The translations under genes and the position numbers were made by a program. Below, piece by piece: positions 4,845 to 8,160 of a stretch of 8,160 nt of DNA. A model generated the notes under the pieces. The model worked only from the letters and a program-made list of their open reading frames with translations. It ran no database searches and was not told the DNA's origin. The DNA comes from Rubrobacter sp. (GTDB lineage: Bacteria > Actinomycetota > Rubrobacteria > Rubrobacterales > Rubrobacteraceae), in assembly GCA_019247245.1 (NCBI GenBank), contig JAFAPF010000338.1, forward strand, positions 1 to 8,160, written 5' to 3'. Position 1 is the stretch's first letter; each line of letters opens with the position of its first letter.

Positions 4845-5450
4845 ATGGTTTCACTGAAGACAGTGAGGAAAAAGCCGGTGGCTAAAGAGCCGGCGCGCGC
4901 TATCTACGATGTAGCTTCCAGCGAGATCGGCGACAAGCTGATGGTAACGCGCGGGACGGGCCGACGGGTGCGTGAGGCGCTGGCAGATGTTCTAGAAGGC
5001 CTACCGCCTAGTGGGATATTGTATGTGGATACGCGGGGTATAGACCTCATGGATTACTCGTTCGCGGATGAGGCGTTAGGGATTCTGGTCTCAAGGGTTG
5101 CGGCGGGAGAGTACGGAGAACGCCACGTAGTGCTAGTCGAGGAGGACCGGGAGCTTCTGGAGAACGTCGAGGCCTCTTTACGGCAGAGGGCTTTGGCGAT
5201 GATCCGGGTGGACGAAGTTGGCGAAAGCCCGGAGATCGTGGGCGAGGTGCCCGAGCACTTAGTCGAAACGCTGCAAGCGATCTACAAGGCGGGTTCAATT
5301 ACTAACGCAGACTTAGCAGCTAAGCTCGGTCTTAACCATACCGCCTGCAACAACCGTGCCACGCGCCTCTTTAAACTAGGCCTTATACATCGCCGCAAAA
5401 ATTCTGCCGCTCCCGGAGGGCGCCAGTATTCATACGAGGGAATAGCTTGA
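4845..5450 (+). CDS. STAS-like DUF4325 protein with C-terminal winged helix-turn-helix
   Basis: A 201-residue two-domain protein. Residues about 18-115 resemble the DUF4325 STAS-like family: the signature strand and helix read YVDTRGIDLMDYSFADEALG (60-79), matching the family pattern of Asp, a small gap, then Ser-Phe-Ala-Asp-Glu. Residues 137-201 look like a MarR/ArsR-style winged helix: ITNADLAAKLGLNHTACNNR forms the helix-turn-helix, followed by LFKLGLIHRR and a wing around AAPGGRQYSY. This suggests a transcription regulator whose DNA binding is controlled through the STAS-like part, probably by the GHKL ATPase encoded 69 bp upstream. A 16-bp dyad begins 6 bases into the gene and recurs at 5471-5486, which fits autoregulation. 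The regulatory link is inference; the domain calls are from motif recognition. Confidence 0.75.
   Translation: MVSLKTVRKKPVAKEPARAIYDVASSEIGDKLMVTRGTGRRVREALADVLEGLPPSGILYVDTRGIDLMDYSFADEALGILVSRVAAGEYGERHVVLVEEDRELLENVEASLRQRALAMIRVDEVGESPEIVGEVPEHLVETLQAIYKAGSITNADLAAKLGLNHTACNNRATRLFKLGLIHRRKNSAAPGGRQYSYEGIA
4851..4866. promoter_or_regulatory. 16-bp dyad, candidate operator copy 1
   Basis: TCACTG-AAGA-CAGTGA is a perfect 6-bp inverted repeat within the first codons of the DUF4325 gene, just downstream of the predicted transcription start. A protein bound here would block the promoter at 4808-4836. It belongs to the pattern TCACT-N6-AGTGA shared with 5471-5486. Confidence 0.5.
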
Positions 5451-5470
5451 TGTTATTTTTACTTTTACTT

Positions 5471-5486
5471 TCACTTGTTTCAGTGA
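5471..5486. promoter_or_regulatory. 16-bp dyad, candidate operator copy 2
   Basis: TCACT-TGTTTC-AGTGA has the same half-sites and spacing as 4851-4866. It lies 21 bp after the DUF4325 stop and 44 bp before the next gene's start. In addition, 5477-5492 matches 4848-4863 at 15 of 16 bases (GTTTCAsTGAAGACAG, s = C or G). It sits in a T-rich stretch (5452-5480); no clear promoter hexamers could be assigned to the following operon. Confidence 0.5.
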
Positions 5487-5529
5487 AGACAGCTGTAACG
5501 GTGCAATAGTACCGGAGGAGGTATAGCGG

Positions 5530-6099
5530 ATGCGAGAAGAGTACGTAATCGAGCGTGGGGGCCGCAAGTTCGTGCTGTACGCGGGGCTGTTGGAAGAGGC
5601 ACATGGGCAGGGCTTGAGGGGCATAGAGACGGAGCTATTACAGGTGCCCGGACCTGAGAACGGTGAGGTTGCCATAGCTAGAGCCATGGTAAGGATGGAG
5701 GAGGGCAAGTTCAGCGGTATCGGCGACGCGAGCCCTCATAACGTCGGGCGGGCGATCGCTCCGCACCTGATCCGTATGGCAGAGACGCGAGCAAAGGCCC
5801 GGGCGTTGAGGGATGCCATCAACGTCGGCGTCACGGCGCTCGAGGAACTCGGTGGCGAGCCTGAGGAGATCATTCCCGAGCCGCAAAGCCAGACGCTGCC
5901 CTCCTGGATGCCGCGGGAGGAGAACAAGAATGCACTGCCGGCGACGCGCAAGCAGCTGAACTACTTGGAGGCGTTGATCGCCGATGTCGTGGAGGACGGA
6001 GCGCCAAAATTTGAGGAGATGGTTGGCAAGCCGATCTCCGAGCTCACGCGTGGCGAGGCGAGCGAGTGGATCGGACGTCTCTCCGGGAGGGCGGCGTAA
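5530..6099 (+). CDS. conserved protein, possible single-strand annealing/recombination type
   Basis: A 189-residue soluble protein. The N-terminal part (residues 5-96) contains FSGIGDASPHNV (61-72), then HLIRMAETRAKARALRDA (79-96). That last pattern (AETRAxxRALR after a short Gly-rich strand) is seen in Rad52/ERF-like single-strand annealing proteins and in a family common in Actinobacteria and Firmicutes. A linker rich in Pro and Glu (about 110-135) leads to a small C-terminal module (137-189, TRKQLNYLEALI...ISELTRGEASEWIGRL) of the kind appended to phage-type recombination proteins. The start at ATG 5530 is decided by a strong AGGAGGT (5515-5521). The stop overlaps the next gene by one base (TAATG), so it begins an operon with the zinc-ribbon genes and the sigma factor. 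The annealing role is inference; the family resemblance itself is moderate. Confidence 0.65.
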   Translation: MREEYVIERGGRKFVLYAGLLEEAHGQGLRGIETELLQVPGPENGEVAIARAMVRMEEGKFSGIGDASPHNVGRAIAPHLIRMAETRAKARALRDAINVGVTALEELGGEPEEIIPEPQSQTLPSWMPREENKNALPATRKQLNYLEALIADVVEDGAPKFEEMVGKPISELTRGEASEWIGRLSGRAA

Positions 6100-6311
6100 T
6101 GAACCGACGTTTCTGGACAGCAGCCTTGGGCGAGGAAGCGCTCTATGAGGAAGACCTCCCGGACTGCTGCGAACGAAGTGCGAAGAGCTTCGATAGCTCC
6201 TTCGAGTGCCCGGTCTGTGGAGCAGCCTGGCAGGCGCCACTATACGTCGAGCCCGAGGAGTGTGCGTTCACCGAGCGTGCGAACGATGCACAGCGAAAGG
6301 GAGCGGCGTAG
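6099..6311 (+). CDS. small zinc-ribbon protein, first of two paralogs
   Basis: A 70-residue protein with a probable four-cysteine zinc site: Cys23-Cys24 in LPDCCERS and Cys37-x2-Cys40 in FECPVCGAAW. ATG 6099 overlaps the preceding stop (TAATG) and follows GGGAGG (6085-6090) by 8 nt. A start at 6066 in the same frame would overlap the upstream gene by 34 bp and is not favoured. The core Y-x2-D-L-P-x-C-C-x2-S...C-x2-C-G-x2-W recurs in the next gene. Acid-rich and without membrane segments, it is probably a small cytoplasmic adaptor or nucleic-acid-associated protein; the true role is unknown. Confidence 0.75.
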   Translation: MNRRFWTAALGEEALYEEDLPDCCERSAKSFDSSFECPVCGAAWQAPLYVEPEECAFTERANDAQRKGAA

Positions 6312-6580
6312 TGGCCCGTAAGAAGAAGACCTTGAGGCCAGACACAACGCTCGCCCCGGTGGGGGAGCCGGATAAGGAGGTGTACGTCCGGGAGCTACCG
6401 GTGTGCTGTATCTGTTCGTTCAAGGAGGCGATTCTGGAGGCCGATCACCGGCGGCTATTGGAGCTATGTTGCTCATGCGGGCGTAGCTGGCACGTCACGA
6501 GCAGCTTGGACAGCCGAGTTCTATCCCGGTTCGTAACTCACGCGGGCCCGCGGGCGGGCGGGACCTATCCGGCGGCATAG
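6311..6580 (+). CDS. small zinc-ribbon protein, second of two paralogs
   Basis: An 89-residue protein starting at GTG 6311, which overlaps the previous stop (TAGTG) and is preceded by AGGGAG (6298-6303). It has a basic N-terminus (ARKKKTLRP) absent from its neighbour, then VYVRELPVCCICS (24-36) and LCCSCGRSW (52-60). The cysteines at 32, 33, 35, 53, 54 and 56 can form a zinc ribbon. The shared pattern Y-x2-[DE]-L-P-x-C-C-x2-S...C-x2-C-G-x2-W and the head-to-tail position point to a tandem duplication. The basic tail could contact nucleic acid. Function unknown. The sigma factor gene follows 28 bp later. Confidence 0.72.
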   Translation: MARKKKTLRPDTTLAPVGEPDKEVYVRELPVCCICSFKEAILEADHRRLLELCCSCGRSWHVTSSLDSRVLSRFVTHAGPRAGGTYPAA

Positions 6581-6608
6581 CAGCAGCTGGTAAACGAAAG
6601 GGGACGAG

Positions 6609-7454
6609 ATGGTGCAAGATGCCCTTACGCAGTATATGGGAAAGGTTCGGGGTGGGCAGCTGCTCGACGCCGCCGCGGAGTGCTCGTTGTCTGTACGAGC
6701 GAGGGGAGGCGACGAAGAGGCTCGGGCGCGACTCATCGAGTCGAACCTGAGGCTTGTGATCTCCATCGCCAAGAAGTACCGTGGTCGAGGGGTGCCGTTC
6801 GAGGATCTCATCCAGGAAGGCAACGCGGGCCTCATCCGGGCTGTGGAAAGGTTCGACCCCACTTTGGGTAACAGATTCTCTACGTACGCGACGTGGTGGA
6901 TCCGGCAGGCCGTCACCCGCGCCATCGCCGACCATGCCCGTACTATCCGCCTACCAGGACACGTGGTCGATTCTCTCTTCAGGTTACGCCGGGCCGAAAA
7001 CGCCCTTAGCATCGAGCTTGGCCGCGACGCTACCGAGGAAGAGCTCGCCGAGCGGCTGGGGATAAAACCTGAAGAAGCGCGGCGTCTGCGCGAGATCGGC
7101 CAGCCTATTGCAAGCATCAACGCGCGTGTTGGGCGTGGCGTAGCCGAAGAAGGTGCTGCGTTGGGTGACCTCTTACCCGACGAAAGCTCTGGCGATGAGT
7201 ACGTCAAGATCGAGGTCGGCCAGTGGGAAGGGACCCTCCGCGAGGCTGTAAGGTCCCTCCCTGACCGCGAGGCTCGCGTTCTCGAGATGCGGCACGGCCT
7301 TGATGGAAACAAGACCCATACCCTGCGCGAGGTCTCCGAAGAACTGGGCATCTCTCAGGAGAGGGCACGACAGGTCGAGATAAAGGCCTTGAGGACCATC
7401 CGGATCGGCCGCTACGCGGGTGCTCTACGCCGCGCCTTGTCCGAAGCTGTGTAG
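6609..7454 (+). CDS. RNA polymerase sigma-70 factor (primary-like, group 2)
   Basis: A 281-residue sigma factor carrying regions 1.2 to 4.2 but no region 1.1. Region 2 spans about residues 36-120: [20 protein letters not shown] (2.1), [20 protein letters not shown] (2.2), [20 protein letters not shown] (2.3-2.4). Region 3 follows ([20 protein letters not shown]). Region 4.2 is the helix-turn-helix [20 protein letters not shown] near the C-terminus. The close match to primary-sigma consensus in 2.3-2.4 and 4.2 implies recognition of ordinary TTGACA/TATAAT-type promoters rather than an ECF-type site. The start ATG 6609 follows AAAGGGGA (6597-6604). It is the fourth gene of the operon and could redirect host polymerase to an element's own promoters, as phage or plasmid sigma factors do; it may equally be a chromosomal alternative factor. 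Confidence 0.93.
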   Translation: MVQDALTQYMGKVRGGQLLDAAAECSLSVRARGGDEEARARLIESNLRLVISIAKKYRGRGVPFEDLIQEGNAGLIRAVERFDPTLGNRFSTYATWWIRQAVTRAIADHARTIRLPGHVVDSLFRLRRAENALSIELGRDATEEELAERLGIKPEEARRLREIGQPIASINARVGRGVAEEGAALGDLLPDESSGDEYVKIEVGQWEGTLREAVRSLPDREARVLEMRHGLDGNKTHTLREVSEELGISQERARQVEIKALRTIRIGRYAGALRRALSEAV

Positions 7455-7474
7455 AGCGCCGGTGGATGCGTTAA

Positions 7475-7499
7475 CCTTCTCCCGAGTAAGCGAAGAAGG
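7475..7499 (+). promoter_or_regulatory. small hairpin over the thyX ribosome-binding region
   Basis: CCTTCT (7475-7480) pairs with AGAAGG (7494-7499). Alternatively CTCCC (7479-7483) pairs with GGGAG (7498-7502). Both pairings cover the purine-rich sequence just before TTG 7507. There is no T-tract, so it is not a terminator, and it could modulate translation. It is weak and may be chance. Confidence 0.2.
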
Positions 7500-7506
7500 G
7501 AGCCCC

Positions 7507-8160
7507 TTGGAGACGACCGGGCAGAGTACCGAGCGCATAGCGGAACTATTTGAGGCTTTGGACGGAACCATTTCGGATGGTTTCCCCGCCATACACTCGC
7601 CTGTCTACCATACAAGAGCCGGGACAGCATATCTCAAGTCCCCAGGGGTGATCATGCTCGCCAAGCCTCAGACCAACATTGCAGGCCTCAAGAATTTCCT
7701 CGGGGGCTTCGATCCTTCTTTAAGCTTCCCGGCCTACCTTGACGATCCGACCCAGCTACCGGACTCCTCTCAACTTTGCAAGACTGCGGGGCAGCTCTGC
7801 TACTCCGCGTTCGGTCCTCGGCGCACCACCAACGAGAACGCTGCTGCGTACTTCGAGCGGCTCACCTCCGCTGGCCATGGATCAGTTTTAGAACATGCGA
7901 GCTTCAGCTTTCTGCTCTACGGTATTAGCCGGAGTGTGACCCATGAGCTGGTCCGGCACAGGGCCGGTGTCGGATTCTCCCAGGTGTCACAACGTTACGT
8001 TTCCGGTGCCGTGCTGCGCTTCGTAGAGCGTCCCGAGTACCAGGAGGATACGGAACTGCACCGGCTCTTCGAGAAGCGAGCTGACCGAGCCGCCAGGGAA
8101 TACGAGGCGATGGCAGGCTGGCTCCTCGAGCGGCAGGGGAGAGGTGTTGCGCTCCTAAAC
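7507..8160 (+). CDS. thyX: flavin-dependent thymidylate synthase ThyX (3' end outside window)
   Basis: The visible 218 codons encode ThyX, which makes dTMP from dUMP using FAD, NADPH and methylene-tetrahydrofolate. Diagnostic segments: KTAGQLCYSAFG, the GHGSVLEHASFSFLLYGISR block, HELVRHR (Arg-His-Arg codons 7954-7962) and FSQVSQRYV. The signature here is RHR-x8-S instead of the textbook RHR-x7-S, a variant I believe occurs in other ThyX proteins. The frame is open from before 7450, so the start is uncertain. TTG 7507 follows AAGGGAG, GTG 7462 would be longer, and ATG 7654 follows AGGGGTGATC but would remove residues of the first strand (GVIMLAKPQ). A 5' part of about 45 residues before that strand would be an extension. 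The gene lies close behind the sigma factor and may share its transcript. ThyX is common in actinobacteria and in their phages. Confidence 0.9.
   Translation, partial: METTGQSTERIAELFEALDGTISDGFPAIHSPVYHTRAGTAYLKSPGVIMLAKPQTNIAGLKNFLGGFDPSLSFPAYLDDPTQLPDSSQLCKTAGQLCYSAFGPRRTTNENAAAYFERLTSAGHGSVLEHASFSFLLYGISRSVTHELVRHRAGVGFSQVSQRYVSGAVLRFVERPEYQEDTELHRLFEKRADRAAREYEAMAGWLLERQGRGVALLN

Noticed and set aside
5638..6240. 200-codon open frame on the minus strand opposite the annealing-type gene
   Set aside because: It is low-complexity, rich in Arg, Pro and Leu, lacks a ribosome site and spans two well-supported genes on the plus strand.
6521..7351. 276-codon open frame opposite the sigma factor
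   Set aside because: Ser/Arg-rich composition typical of the complement of a high-GC gene; the sigma factor on the other strand is unmistakable.
1..8160. CRISPR array or insertion sequence
   Set aside because: No regularly spaced repeats and no transposase or terminal inverted repeats were seen; the only repeats are short and regulatory or att-like.

Overview
The window looks like chromosomal or island DNA from a moderately high-GC actinobacterium. The style is Rubrobacter-like, judging by the integrase, sigma factor and flavin-dependent thymidylate synthase (ThyX) sequences and by GTG/TTG starts and probable leaderless mRNAs. This placement is by recognition only and has not been searched.

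Left part (1-1630): the right-hand end of an integrated element. An AT-rich region carries two mirror-image extended -10 promoters inside a perfect inverted repeat. The rightward one serves a small Xre-type repressor, followed 3 nt later by a tyrosine recombinase gene. The recombinase ends 96 bp before the 3' end of a tRNA-Lys(CTT) gene, the classic layout of an element inserted at a tRNA. The recombinase is broken by a frame disturbance near residue 25 and an in-frame TGA exactly where a conserved Trp is expected, so the element is probably fixed in place.

Middle (1631-5450): a possible 80-nt structured RNA lies between tRNA-Lys and an HD phosphohydrolase gene (minus strand). The HD protein has three of four metal ligands, but the last Asp is Gly. 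Divergent from it are a GNAT acetyltransferase whose only well-placed start is ATA, a STAS-GHKL ATPase fusion, and a STAS-like (DUF4325) protein ending in a winged helix. Together they resemble a compact partner-switching circuit whose output protein binds DNA itself. A 16-bp dyad (TCACT-N6-AGTGA) occurs at the 5' end of the DUF4325 gene and again just after it, before the next operon.

Right part (5451-8160): a tightly packed rightward operon. It encodes a conserved protein with a possible ssDNA-annealing character, two tandem paralogous zinc-ribbon proteins (start/stop overlaps of 1 nt), a primary-like sigma-70 factor, and a ThyX that runs off the window. The combination is reminiscent of phage or plasmid early regions.

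The strongest leads are the STAS/GHKL-DUF4325 module with its repeated dyad, the damaged integrase, the ATA start, the altered HD site, the zinc-ribbon pair and the possible small RNA.
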